Assembly: GCA_001587675.1 (NCBI GenBank)
Contig: LNGD01000028.1
Coordinates: forward strand, 1 to 14,455
Length of the DNA stretch: 14,455 bases
DNA from: Candidatus Methanofastidiosum methylothiophilum
Lineage (GTDB): Archaea > Methanobacteriota_B > Thermococci > Methanofastidiosales > Methanofastidiosaceae
Reading direction: 5' to 3'
Under the pieces are notes generated by a model. It searched no databases. It saw only the letters and a program-made list of their open reading frames with translations, and was not told the DNA's origin. This document shows, in pieces, positions 5,984-12,766 of this stretch. Position numbers and translations under genes: made by a program. The stretch's first letter is position 1, and the number at the start of each line of letters is the position of its first letter.

Positions 5984-6544
5984 ATGATTACATTGTTTAT
6001 TCGTGGTTATTTGTACTTCCCCATTATTTTGAATACTGATAAAGAAGTTTTAATCGTTGGAGGAGGAAATGTTGCCCTCAGAAAAACAAAAAAACTTCTT
6101 GAATTCACAGAAGATATTACAATTGTATCCTCAGAGTTTCACAGCGAGTTTGATAGTATAAATGTTAAGAAAATTAAAAAAGAAATAAATGAATATAATT
6201 TTTCATCATTCTTAAGCGAGAAAACCGCTTTCGTTGTATTATGCTTAAACAATAAAGAATTAAATAAAAAACTAAGTAGTATATGCAAAGAGCATAAGAT
6301 AATGGTTAATGTGGTGGATGACAAAGATATATCTGATATTATATTCCCTGCAGTAATTCAGAAGGATAAATTATTGATAGCCATATCAACTAAAGGGGAG
6401 TGTCCATTCTATTCAAAAAAACTTAAAGAGGAAATAGCAGAATTTATTGACAAGAAAGACCAAGATGCGAAAATTCTTATAGACTCGAGAAAAAAAGGAA
6501 ATAATCTTGATGACACTTATAATAAAATCAAAAGAGGCCTGTAA
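5984..6544 (+). CDS. Precorrin-2 dehydrogenase (CysG-N/Met8/SirC-type)
   Basis: NAD-dependent oxidation of precorrin-2 to sirohydrochlorin, the branch intermediate for F430, cobamides and siroheme. The 186-residue protein has the Rossmann motif VGGGNVALRK (25-34), VNVVDD (108-113) at the position of the catalytic aspartate of Met8p/SirC, IIFPAVI (119-125) and the ISTKGECP turn (134-141). It is the short archaeal form without a methyltransferase domain, and the C-terminal dimerisation region is abbreviated. Met8p relatives can also insert iron; whether this one does cannot be told, and in this genome nickel insertion is assigned to CfbA. It is the first gene of the operon; its stop directly abuts the hemA ATG. 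The start has no ribosome binding site but a TATA box about 27 bp before it. Confidence 0.9.
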   Translation: MITLFIRGYLYFPIILNTDKEVLIVGGGNVALRKTKKLLEFTEDITIVSSEFHSEFDSINVKKIKKEINEYNFSSFLSEKTAFVVLCLNNKELNKKLSSICKEHKIMVNVVDDKDISDIIFPAVIQKDKLLIAISTKGECPFYSKKLKEEIAEFIDKKDQDAKILIDSRKKGNNLDDTYNKIKRGL

Positions 6545-7768
6545 ATGTTTCTATTAAATTTCAAAATCACTTATCAAAATGCACCAGTTCATATAAGAGA
6601 GGATTTTTCTTTTTCAAAGAAACAGAGAAATGATCTTATGAGGAAGATATGCAATGAAACAGGGGTTAAAGGGTGTGTAATAATTAATACATGCAATAGA
6701 ACTGAGATATACGCTGCTGCAGAAAGAGGCGAATCCATAGAGAGTATTATCCTAATTTTAAAAGATATTAATCATAACGTTGAGAATTATTTAGAAGTTT
6801 CAACTGGAACTGAAGTAATAAGACATTTGTTTAGGGTTGCTTCTGGACTTGAATCTTTAATTATTGGAGAAGATCAAATATTGGCCCAAGTTAAAAACAA
6901 TTATTTTGAATGTAAAAATCAATGTGCTACTGATTCTTTATTAGATTTAATTTTTAATCAGGCAATCAAAGTTGGTAAGCTAGTAAGGACAAAAACTGAT
7001 ATCTCAAAAGGTGGCGTATCTGTAGGAAGTGCAGCGGTAGCTCTTGCAGAACATATATTTGGTTCTTTAAATGATAAGAAAATACTGATAGTTGGTGCAG
7101 GGGAAATGAGTTGTCTTATTGCAAAATCTCTTTCATCTAAGGGATTGAATGGGGTCTATGTTTCTAATAGGAATTATGAAACTGCAAAAAATATAGCTGA
7201 AACAATTGGAGGTCAAGCACTAAAATTTGACTATTTGATAGATCATATTAAGTCATCAGATCTAGTCATCACTGCAACATCAGCACCCCACACAATAATT
7301 CATGAGAAAGACATCCGCGAAATAACTAAGGAAAGAAAAAATGACTTAGTCATTATAGACATTGCAATACCAAAAGACGTTGAAGATTCTGTAGGATTAA
7401 TTGATGGAGTACATTTATACAATATTGATTCTTTGTCTGAAATAGCTAAAGAAAACATGGAATTAAGAAGAGAAGAAGCTGAAAAGGCTTCTATTATTGT
7501 TGAAGATGAACTAAAAAAATTTGATGTATTACTCAAAGGAATGTTCATAGAACCTTATGTAGCGGATGTATGGCAGAAAGCGGAAGAGATAAGAAAAAAA
7601 GAGTTGGATAGGGCCTTAAAAATGCTTAATTTAACTACCGAAAAGGAGATAAAAATCTTAGAAGATCTAACTAGATCCATTGTATCTAAAATTTTGCATA
7701 AGCCAGTAAGGGAATTACGTGATAAAGTATATAATAATTTGGAGGCGATTGAATCTTTCCAGAAGTAA
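6545..7768 (+). CDS. hemA: Glutamyl-tRNA reductase
   Basis: Reduces glutamyl-tRNA(Glu) to glutamate-1-semialdehyde with NADPH, the first committed step of C5-pathway tetrapyrrole synthesis. The 407 residues match the family length. Motifs are NTCNRTEIY with nucleophile Cys50, RHLFRVASGLESLIIGEDQI (93-112; His94 fits the second catalytic position), the NADPH site VGAGEM (183-188), and the helical C-terminal dimerisation domain from about 310. One oddity is the usual N-H-x-x-A-P near the N terminus, which reads T-Y-Q-N-A-P, replacing a nearly universal histidine. The ATG follows the upstream stop with no gap, and GAGG at 6533-6536 is a good ribosome binding site, so translation is likely coupled. 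No hemL (aminotransferase) is in the window. Confidence 0.96.
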   Translation: MFLLNFKITYQNAPVHIREDFSFSKKQRNDLMRKICNETGVKGCVIINTCNRTEIYAAAERGESIESIILILKDINHNVENYLEVSTGTEVIRHLFRVASGLESLIIGEDQILAQVKNNYFECKNQCATDSLLDLIFNQAIKVGKLVRTKTDISKGGVSVGSAAVALAEHIFGSLNDKKILIVGAGEMSCLIAKSLSSKGLNGVYVSNRNYETAKNIAETIGGQALKFDYLIDHIKSSDLVITATSAPHTIIHEKDIREITKERKNDLVIIDIAIPKDVEDSVGLIDGVHLYNIDSLSEIAKENMELRREEAEKASIIVEDELKKFDVLLKGMFIEPYVADVWQKAEEIRKKELDRALKMLNLTTEKEIKILEDLTRSIVSKILHKPVRELRDKVYNNLEAIESFQK

Positions 7769-7770
7769 GG

Positions 7771-8709
7771 ATGAGAAGGTTAAGAAAAAACGAGAAGATT
7801 AGAGCTTTACTAAAAGAGCATAATGTTAATAAGAACGATTTGATATACCCTATTTTTGTTCATGAAAAAAATAAGATTGAAGAAATTCCTTCTATGCCTG
7901 GGCAATATAGATATCCTCTCTCAGAAGTGAGGGATATATCAAAAGAAGTTGAAGACTCAGGTATCCCTGGGATACTTATATTTGGAATTCCTGAGAAAAA
8001 AGATGAATTTGGAACTGAAGCTTACAAAACTGAAGGGATTGTCCAAAGTGCGGTAAAGACAATTAAGAATACTACAGACCTTCTTGTAATAACAGATATC
8101 TGTCTTTGCCAGTATACTTCTCATGGGCATTGTGGCATAGTTTCTGAAGGAAAAATAAAAAATGATGATACTTTAAAACTATTAGGAAAAATTGCATTAT
8201 CTCATGCAAATGCTGGTGCAGATATTGTTGCTCCTTCCGATATGATGGATGGGAGGATAGGCGCAATAAGAAAAGAATTAGATGAGAACTCTTTCGAAGA
8301 TATTCTTATCATGTCATATGCCGCAAAATTTTTGTCCTCTTTTTATGGCCCTTTTAGAGATGCTGCACATTCTGCTCCAACTTTTGGTGATAGAAGAACT
8401 TACCAAATGAATACTGCAAATATTCTTGAAGCACTAAGAGAAGTCGAATTAGATATTAAAGAGGGTGCAGACATTGTTATGGTAAAACCTGCACTCTCTT
8501 ATTTAGACGTTATATTTAGAGTAAAAGAAAAATTTGGACTTCCAACTGCTGCGTATAATGTTAGTGGAGAATACTCTATGATAAAGGCAGCTTCAAAAAT
8601 GGGATGGATAGATGAAAAGAAAGTTATGGAAGAAATACTCCTCTCAATAAAGAGGGCTGGTGCAGATATTATAATATCGTACTTTGCATTGGAGTACGCA
8701 TCTCTATGA
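7771..8709 (+). CDS. hemB: Porphobilinogen synthase (5-aminolevulinate dehydratase)
   Basis: Condenses two 5-aminolevulinates to porphobilinogen. The 312-residue TIM-barrel enzyme shows the two Schiff-base lysines, K186 in SYAAKF and K239 in MVKPA, and the active-site zinc triad DICLCQYTSHGHC with Cys111, Cys113 and Cys121, so it is the zinc-dependent type. The DRRTYQMN segment at 207-214 is also typical. The N terminus MRRLRKN matches family members and supports the ATG two bases after the hemA stop. No clear Shine-Dalgarno sits at a normal distance (only AAGG touching the ATG), so initiation probably depends on coupling to hemA. The stop overlaps the glycosylase start (ATGA). Porphobilinogen here should feed F430 and other corrinoid or sirohaem-type products. 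Confidence 0.97.
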   Translation: MRRLRKNEKIRALLKEHNVNKNDLIYPIFVHEKNKIEEIPSMPGQYRYPLSEVRDISKEVEDSGIPGILIFGIPEKKDEFGTEAYKTEGIVQSAVKTIKNTTDLLVITDICLCQYTSHGHCGIVSEGKIKNDDTLKLLGKIALSHANAGADIVAPSDMMDGRIGAIRKELDENSFEDILIMSYAAKFLSSFYGPFRDAAHSAPTFGDRRTYQMNTANILEALREVELDIKEGADIVMVKPALSYLDVIFRVKEKFGLPTAAYNVSGEYSMIKAASKMGWIDEKKVMEEILLSIKRAGADIIISYFALEYASL

Positions 8710-9368
8710 AAAGTATCGAGATATACAATATATTGAGAAATTATTTTGGCGCTGTTGGAAGTTGGTGGCCAAAAGAAAGACCTTTTGAAGTCATAATTGG
8801 TGCAATATTAACACAACAATCAACTTGGACTAATGTTGAAAAGGCGCTTAAAAATCTAAATCAACAAGGTATTCTAACTCCTTTTGAAATTGAAGAAATT
8901 CCTCTAGAAAAATTGAAAGAACTTATTAAATCAAGTGGATTTTTTAATCAAAAAGCTAATCGATTAAAAGAAATCTCCGAATATCTAATAACCCAATATA
9001 ATGGAAATCTTGAACTATTGTTCAATAAAAATAAAAAAGAGTTACGGAAAGAACTTTTGAACCTAAAAGGCATAGGGCCAGAAACAGCAGATAGTATTAT
9101 TCTATACTCTGCAGAAAAAGCAGAATTTGTCGTTGATGCATATACAAAAAGAATTTATTCTAGATTGGGTCTAGTAAATGAAAAGATTGACTATGAAAAT
9201 CTCAAAGAATTTATCATCGAAGGCATCCCTGAAGAATTAACAATTTACCAAGAATATCATGGTCTACTAGTACTTCTTGGGAAAAACATATGCAAGAAGA
9301 ATAATCCTAAATGTATGGAATGCCCTCTAAAAGATAAATGTGATTTTGGAAAAAAAGAGAATGGCTAA
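8706..9368 (+). CDS. Endonuclease III-like DNA glycosylase (HhH-GPD, 4Fe-4S), probably monofunctional
   Basis: A 220-residue base-excision repair glycosylase. LTQQSTWTNV (35-44) follows the N-terminal helices, the helix-hairpin-helix reads LKGIGPETADS (120-130), the catalytic Asp is D144 in FVVDAYTKR, and the C-terminal iron-sulfur loop is C196-x6-C203-x2-C206-x5-C212, exactly the EndoIII spacing. The lysine of bifunctional EndoIII (GVGRKTAN) is replaced by Glu126 (GIGPETAD), so a base-removing enzyme without beta-lyase activity is expected, as in MagIII or MIG-type enzymes. Which base it removes (3-methyladenine, mismatched T/U or other) cannot be read off. It overlaps hemB by 4 bases (GGAGT at 8691 as ribosome binding site) and the convergent TPR gene by 4 bases. 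Co-transcription with tetrapyrrole genes is probably organisational. Confidence 0.9.
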   Translation: MKSIEIYNILRNYFGAVGSWWPKERPFEVIIGAILTQQSTWTNVEKALKNLNQQGILTPFEIEEIPLEKLKELIKSSGFFNQKANRLKEISEYLITQYNGNLELLFNKNKKELRKELLNLKGIGPETADSIILYSAEKAEFVVDAYTKRIYSRLGLVNEKIDYENLKEFIIEGIPEELTIYQEYHGLLVLLGKNICKKNNPKCMECPLKDKCDFGKKENG

Positions 9369-10528
9369 TTACGTTTTAAGGCTTTTTTGTAAATATTTCT
9401 GGCGCCTTCAGATAGTTTTTTAGCTTCTTCAATTCTTCCATTTGTTTCATACATTTCTGCTAGATTCAACATTGCCATCGCTACATCAGGATGTTCAGAT
9501 CCAAATGCTTTCTCTAAAATTATAAGGCCTTTTTTGAAAAAAAATTCTGCATCTTGGTATTTTTCTCTTGCTCTATATAATCCTGCTAAGTTATTAACAA
9601 ATGTAACAAGACAAGGATGAGTTTCACCTAAAGTATTTTGTGATATTTGAATTGCCTCTTTGAAATACCTCTCAGCATCATCATACTGGCCTAATCCTTC
9701 TTTGACTAAGGCAATATTATTATATGTCATGGCAGTATAATGATGATTTTTTCCATACGTCTTTTCATCAATCTTTAACACTTCTTTGTAAAGTTTTTCT
9801 GCTTCACTATAATTTCCTTCGAGGTAATATATACCCGCAATATTATTAATAGCCGTTGCGATATCAGGATGGTCAGACCCTAACGTATTTTTCCAGATTT
9901 CAAATGCCATTTTATGTAGACTTAATGCTTCGTTATACTGGCCTTTGATTTTATATATTTCTGCTAAATTATTATAAGTTGATGCAATATTCGGATTTTT
10001 ATTATCTTTATTATGTTTAAAAATTTCTAATGATTTCTGATAAAGAGCTTCAGCTTCATTATATCTTTTTTCTAAACGATAAAGTTCAGCAAGATTGTTA
10101 TAGCTCGTGGCTATCTCAATATGATTAGGTCCTAATGCCTTTTGTTTAATTTCTAAAGACCTCTTGTACAAAGGCTCAGCGTCTTTATATTTACCTCTTG
10201 AAACATAAATACCCGCAAGATTATTTAAGTAGGTAGCAACATCAGGATCATCAGGCCCTAAGGCTTTTTCCCATATAGCTAATGCTTTTATTGAGAGTTC
10301 TTCAGCTTCAAGTAACTTTCCTTGTACCTCATAAACCAATGAAAGATTATTCATTGAAATGGCAACTTTTGTACTGTCTTTACCGTAAGCTTTTTTTGCG
10401 ATGTCAATGGAAAACTTGGCTAGTTCCGCAGCTTCATTATATTTTCCCTGACGAAAATTAGTTATTGCCTTGTAAGTTGTATTGTCCCAAAGTACATCAA
10501 AAGCCTTTTCTTGATTTTTAGAGACCAA
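9365..10528 (-). CDS. Tetratricopeptide repeat protein (kinesin-light-chain type TPR, nine repeats)
   Basis: A 387-residue protein made almost wholly of nine tandem TPR units with a 42-residue period, each with a core like YNNLAELYxxxGxYxEAExLYKxSLEI and a link like LGxxHPDIAT. The first unit, at about residue 18, is the most degenerate. There are no membrane spans, signal peptide or catalytic domain, so it should be a cytosolic protein-binding scaffold. The start is a TTG with AGGGGT (10535-10540) at a 6-nt spacing; no in-frame ATG lies between it and the upstream stop. It lies 19 bases after the receiver gene and is surely co-transcribed with it, suggesting it binds or is controlled by the receiver. 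Its 3' end overlaps the convergent glycosylase by 4 bases. Partner and process are unknown. Confidence 0.9.
   Translation of the reverse strand: MVSKNQEKAFDVLWDNTTYKAITNFRQGKYNEAAELAKFSIDIAKKAYGKDSTKVAISMNNLSLVYEVQGKLLEAEELSIKALAIWEKALGPDDPDVATYLNNLAGIYVSRGKYKDAEPLYKRSLEIKQKALGPNHIEIATSYNNLAELYRLEKRYNEAEALYQKSLEIFKHNKDNKNPNIASTYNNLAEIYKIKGQYNEALSLHKMAFEIWKNTLGSDHPDIATAINNIAGIYYLEGNYSEAEKLYKEVLKIDEKTYGKNHHYTAMTYNNIALVKEGLGQYDDAERYFKEAIQISQNTLGETHPCLVTFVNNLAGLYRAREKYQDAEFFFKKGLIILEKAFGSEHPDVAMAMLNLAEMYETNGRIEEAKKLSEGARNIYKKALKRN
9383..9388 (+). terminator. Possible U-tract terminator after the hem operon
   Basis: TTTTTT, followed by further T-rich sequence, lies 15-20 bases past the glycosylase stop. 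It is within the coding sequence of the convergent TPR gene. The evidence is the base run only. Confidence 0.3.
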
Positions 10529-10547
10529 GGTATTACCCCTATCCTGT

Positions 10548-10898
10548 TTATATTGATTTATATTTCTCTATAATATCCTTTAATTCATTAAATCTAACAG
10601 GTTTTCTCAAAACTTCTTTTGCTCCTGCTTCTAAAGCTTTAGATCCTATTGTAGAACCATAGGCTGTTATAGCAATAATCTTGGCTTTAGGGTCTATTTT
10701 AAGAATATCTTTAGTTGCATCAATTCCGCTTTTCTTAGGAAGTTTAAGGTCCATTAAAACTATATCCGGTCTATTTTGCTTGTAAAGTTCAACCGCTTCT
10801 TCTCCATCTGAGGCGGTGAATAAAGTATCTTCTTCTAAGAATTCCTGATAGAATTCTGATAAATCCTTATAGTCCTCTACAATTAAAATTCTAGTCAT
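10548..10898 (-). CDS. Stand-alone response regulator receiver (CheY-like)
   Basis: A 116-residue receiver domain with nothing attached. The acidic pair is Glu8/Asp9 (VEDY), the phosphoacceptor is Asp50 (VLMDLKLP), the switch Thr is T78 (AITAYG) and the conserved lysine is K99 (RKPV). All phosphotransfer residues are present, so it should be phosphorylatable. With no output domain it must signal through a protein partner; the obvious candidate is the TPR protein 19 bases downstream. No histidine kinase is in the window. The ATG has GAGTGAT at 10902-10908 as ribosome binding site, and a TATA-like box at 10942-10951. It diverges from cfbA across a 200-bp intergenic region. The family call is certain; the pathway is unknown. 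Confidence 0.93.
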   Translation of the reverse strand: MTRILIVEDYKDLSEFYQEFLEEDTLFTASDGEEAVELYKQNRPDIVLMDLKLPKKSGIDATKDILKIDPKAKIIAITAYGSTIGSKALEAGAKEVLRKPVRFNELKDIIEKYKSI

Positions 10899-10941
10899 TA
10901 AATCACTCTATTGAAAATACTAGTTTATTTATGTGTTTATC

Positions 10942-10951
10942 GTATAAAAAC
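10942..10951 (-). promoter_or_regulatory. TATA box of the receiver-TPR operon
   Basis: GTTTTTATAC on the minus strand is centred about 48 bp before the receiver ATG. It predicts a leader of about 22 nt that includes the GAGTGAT ribosome binding site. Confidence 0.45.
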
Positions 10952-10989
10952 TTTATTATGCTATACCAATAATCTTTTAATACATATCT

Positions 10990-11007
10990 AGTTAAGCCAA
11001 CTTAACT
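10990..11007. repeat. Inverted repeat in the receiver/cfbA intergenic region
   Basis: AGTTAAG-CCAA-CTTAACT is a perfect 7-bp inverted repeat with a 4-base spacer, lying between the two divergent promoters. It is not followed by a T run, so it looks more like a binding site for a dimeric regulator than a terminator. The regulator is unknown. Confidence 0.5.
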
Positions 11008-11027
11008 CTCATATTTTCAACAAAACA

Positions 11028-11034
11028 TTTAAAA
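11028..11034 (+). promoter_or_regulatory. Candidate TATA box of the cfb operon
   Basis: TTTAAAA, preceded by an A-rich BRE-like ACAAAACA, would place transcription at about 11057 and give a leader of about 42 nt that includes the cfbA ribosome binding site. Another AT-rich run at 11060-11073 is too close to that site to be the main TATA box. Confidence 0.4.
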
Positions 11035-11089
11035 GTATGAGTAAATAAAAAAAGTAACACATAAATAAAATAAAGTAGCACGAATATAA
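11032..11089 (+). repeat. Three imperfect direct repeats (AAAGTA...) over the cfb promoter
   Basis: The copies begin at 11032 (AAAGTATGAGTAAATAA), 11051 (AAAGTAACACATAAATAA) and 11072 (AAAGTAGCACGAATATAA), with start-to-start distances of 19 and 21 bp, about two helical turns. The first overlaps the TATA box, the second the predicted transcription start and the third ends at the ribosome binding site, an arrangement suited to repression. Confidence 0.45.
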
Positions 11090-11094
11090 GGTGA
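11088..11094 (+). promoter_or_regulatory. Ribosome binding site of cfbA
   Basis: AAGGTGA lies 4 nt before the ATG at 11099 and matches the archaeal 16S anti-Shine-Dalgarno (GGTGA core). It is the best ribosome binding site in the window and fixes the cfbA start. Confidence 0.75.
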
Positions 11095-11098
11095 ATAA

Positions 11099-11482
11099 AT
11101 GAAAGGCGCAATACTTGTTGGGCATGGAAGTAGACTCAGCTACAATAAAGAGTTATTAACAAAATTATCTGAAATTTTTAAAGAATATTTTGATGGAAAG
11201 ATTATAGAAATTGGTTTTATGGAGATGAACACTCCAAAGATTATGGACGCTATTGTTAGCGCCGTTAAAAAAGGTGCAGACGAATTATACATAATTCCAG
11301 TTTTTCTTGCAAAGGGAGTCCATACAACTGAAGATATCCCTAATGAGGTCGGCGGATTTGAAAATGGTAAGAGTACCATTGAAGTTCAAGGGAAAAAAGT
11401 AAAATTAATATACTGTGAGCCTATTGGCCCCGACAGAAGAATTGCAGAAATTCTTTGGGACAGGGTAAAGGAAAAGTACTAA
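11099..11482 (+). CDS. cfbA: Sirohydrochlorin nickel/cobalt chelatase (CbiX-S type)
   Basis: Inserts Ni2+ into sirohydrochlorin, the first dedicated step of coenzyme F430 synthesis; the same small CbiX-S enzymes can insert Co2+ for cobamides. The 127 residues fit the homodimeric archaeal short form. The N-terminal VGHGSR gives His9 and the FLAKGVHTTEDIP segment gives His75, the two metal-handling histidines of the family. No His-rich loop is present. The position at the head of cfbE-cfbD-cfbC makes nickel and F430 the primary role. The stop overlaps the cfbE ATG (TAATG). The start is set by a strong ribosome binding site. Upstream repeats suggest regulation, possibly by metal, but this is inference. 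Confidence 0.95.
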   Translation: MKGAILVGHGSRLSYNKELLTKLSEIFKEYFDGKIIEIGFMEMNTPKIMDAIVSAVKKGADELYIIPVFLAKGVHTTEDIPNEVGGFENGKSTIEVQGKKVKLIYCEPIGPDRRIAEILWDRVKEKY

Positions 11483-12765
11483 TGAAGAATTTTATTGTCT
11501 TGGATATTAATCATGGTGGGGATATACTATCTTCTATCTTAAAGGATAGGGGCTACAATGTAATCGCATACGACATATACCAAACAAGAAATGACAAAAG
11601 GGAATTACTTTTACAAAAAAATATCAAAACAATAACGACTTTGGATAAAGATTATAAGGATTATATCGTCGTCTATCCTATCCACTGTCCGGAATATTTT
11701 CTTTCTTTTTTTCCAGATAGTAAAAAAATTACTCACCATGAACTTGTAAAATTTCTTTTTTACAAAAATGTCAATAAAAATAAAATAATTGAAATTACTG
11801 GATCAAAAGGAAAAACAACAACTTCATATGTTTTATCGTATCTTCTTTCATTTAATGAAACTGTATATCTAAATTCCTCTAGGGGATTTGAAAGGTTGAT
11901 AAAAGGTCGGTCGGAAATAATTAAATCTGAAAACTCAATAACGCCAGCCAATACTGCCAAGATATTGTCTCAGATGGAGGATGGCTTATACGTATTTGAA
12001 GAGAGTCTTGGGGTGTCCGGAATCGGTGATGTTTCAATCCTGACAAGTATGGATCCTATTTACCAAATAAAGAATGGAGCGAGCAATTCATTTGAAGCAA
12101 AGAAACAAATTTTTAGCTTATCTGAAGGAAAAATAATTGTTGATGGAAGTGATAAAAAATTAAGAAATATCGTTGATAATTCTGAAAAAGAAATATTTCA
12201 GATATGGAAAGACGTTTCAATTGAAATACCAGATAAGCTTGAAATTGGCAAAAATATTGAGTCAACCCTTATGTGGAAGGAAAAGGAATCCAAAGTGCAA
12301 TTTAGAGGGGATTATCTAATAACAGGTTATATTAACTCTATTTTGTTTGGAGCTCTAACATTAAAAATATTAAATATAAATCAAGATAAAATCTCTAAAT
12401 ATTTTTCTGTTTTTAAAGGTGTTGAAAACAGGCAAACAGTGTTTCAAGAAAAGGATTATACTAAAATAATCGATAAATCGGGGGGATTCTCAGAGGATAG
12501 TCTAAGATACTTACTGTCTAATTTAATGAATTATTACGATATGCCTTATAAGAGTATTAATTTGCTAATAGATTTATCAAATAATTCACACTGTCAAAAA
12601 ATTAAGTTAGAGGATATAGACAAAGTAATTGGTGAATTTAATAATTTTATAGATAATGCATTTGTTAAAGGAACTCATAATTTTGAAAGATTTAAATACC
12701 TAAGGGATAGTGAAGAACTAAATATAAAGAAGGGAGACCTTTTGATAGAAAGTGGTAAGGGATAA
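11482..12765 (+). CDS. cfbE: Coenzyme F430 synthetase (Mur ligase-like)
   Basis: ATP-dependent last step of F430 synthesis, closing the six-membered carbocyclic ring of 15,17(3)-seco-F430-17(3)-acid by activating a carboxylate, as Mur ligases do. The 427-residue protein has an N-terminal DINHGG / YDIYQT segment typical of CfbE, the P-loop TGSKGKTTT (106-114), a Mg-ligand region with FEES (172-175), and a C-terminal GVENRQTVF segment matching the Mur-ligase 'GVxGR' turn. An in-frame TTG at 11455 would add nine residues inside cfbA; the ATG at 11482, overlapping the cfbA stop and matching family N termini, is preferred. The ribosome binding site is weak (AAAGGAAAA), so coupled translation is likely. 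The gene ends one base before the cfbD ATG. Confidence is high from sequence plus neighbours. Confidence 0.93.
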   Translation: MKNFIVLDINHGGDILSSILKDRGYNVIAYDIYQTRNDKRELLLQKNIKTITTLDKDYKDYIVVYPIHCPEYFLSFFPDSKKITHHELVKFLFYKNVNKNKIIEITGSKGKTTTSYVLSYLLSFNETVYLNSSRGFERLIKGRSEIIKSENSITPANTAKILSQMEDGLYVFEESLGVSGIGDVSILTSMDPIYQIKNGASNSFEAKKQIFSLSEGKIIVDGSDKKLRNIVDNSEKEIFQIWKDVSIEIPDKLEIGKNIESTLMWKEKESKVQFRGDYLITGYINSILFGALTLKILNINQDKISKYFSVFKGVENRQTVFQEKDYTKIIDKSGGFSEDSLRYLLSNLMNYYDMPYKSINLLIDLSNNSHCQKIKLEDIDKVIGEFNNFIDNAFVKGTHNFERFKYLRDSEELNIKKGDLLIESGKG

Positions 12766-12766
12766 G

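Noticed and set aside
11455..11481. Earlier TTG start for cfbE
   Set aside because: It would add nine residues inside cfbA; the ATG at 11482 overlaps the cfbA stop and matches the family N terminus.
12752..12766. Earlier GTG start for cfbD
   Set aside because: The five extra residues come from the cfbE 3' end, and the ATG at 12767 gives the conserved N terminus.
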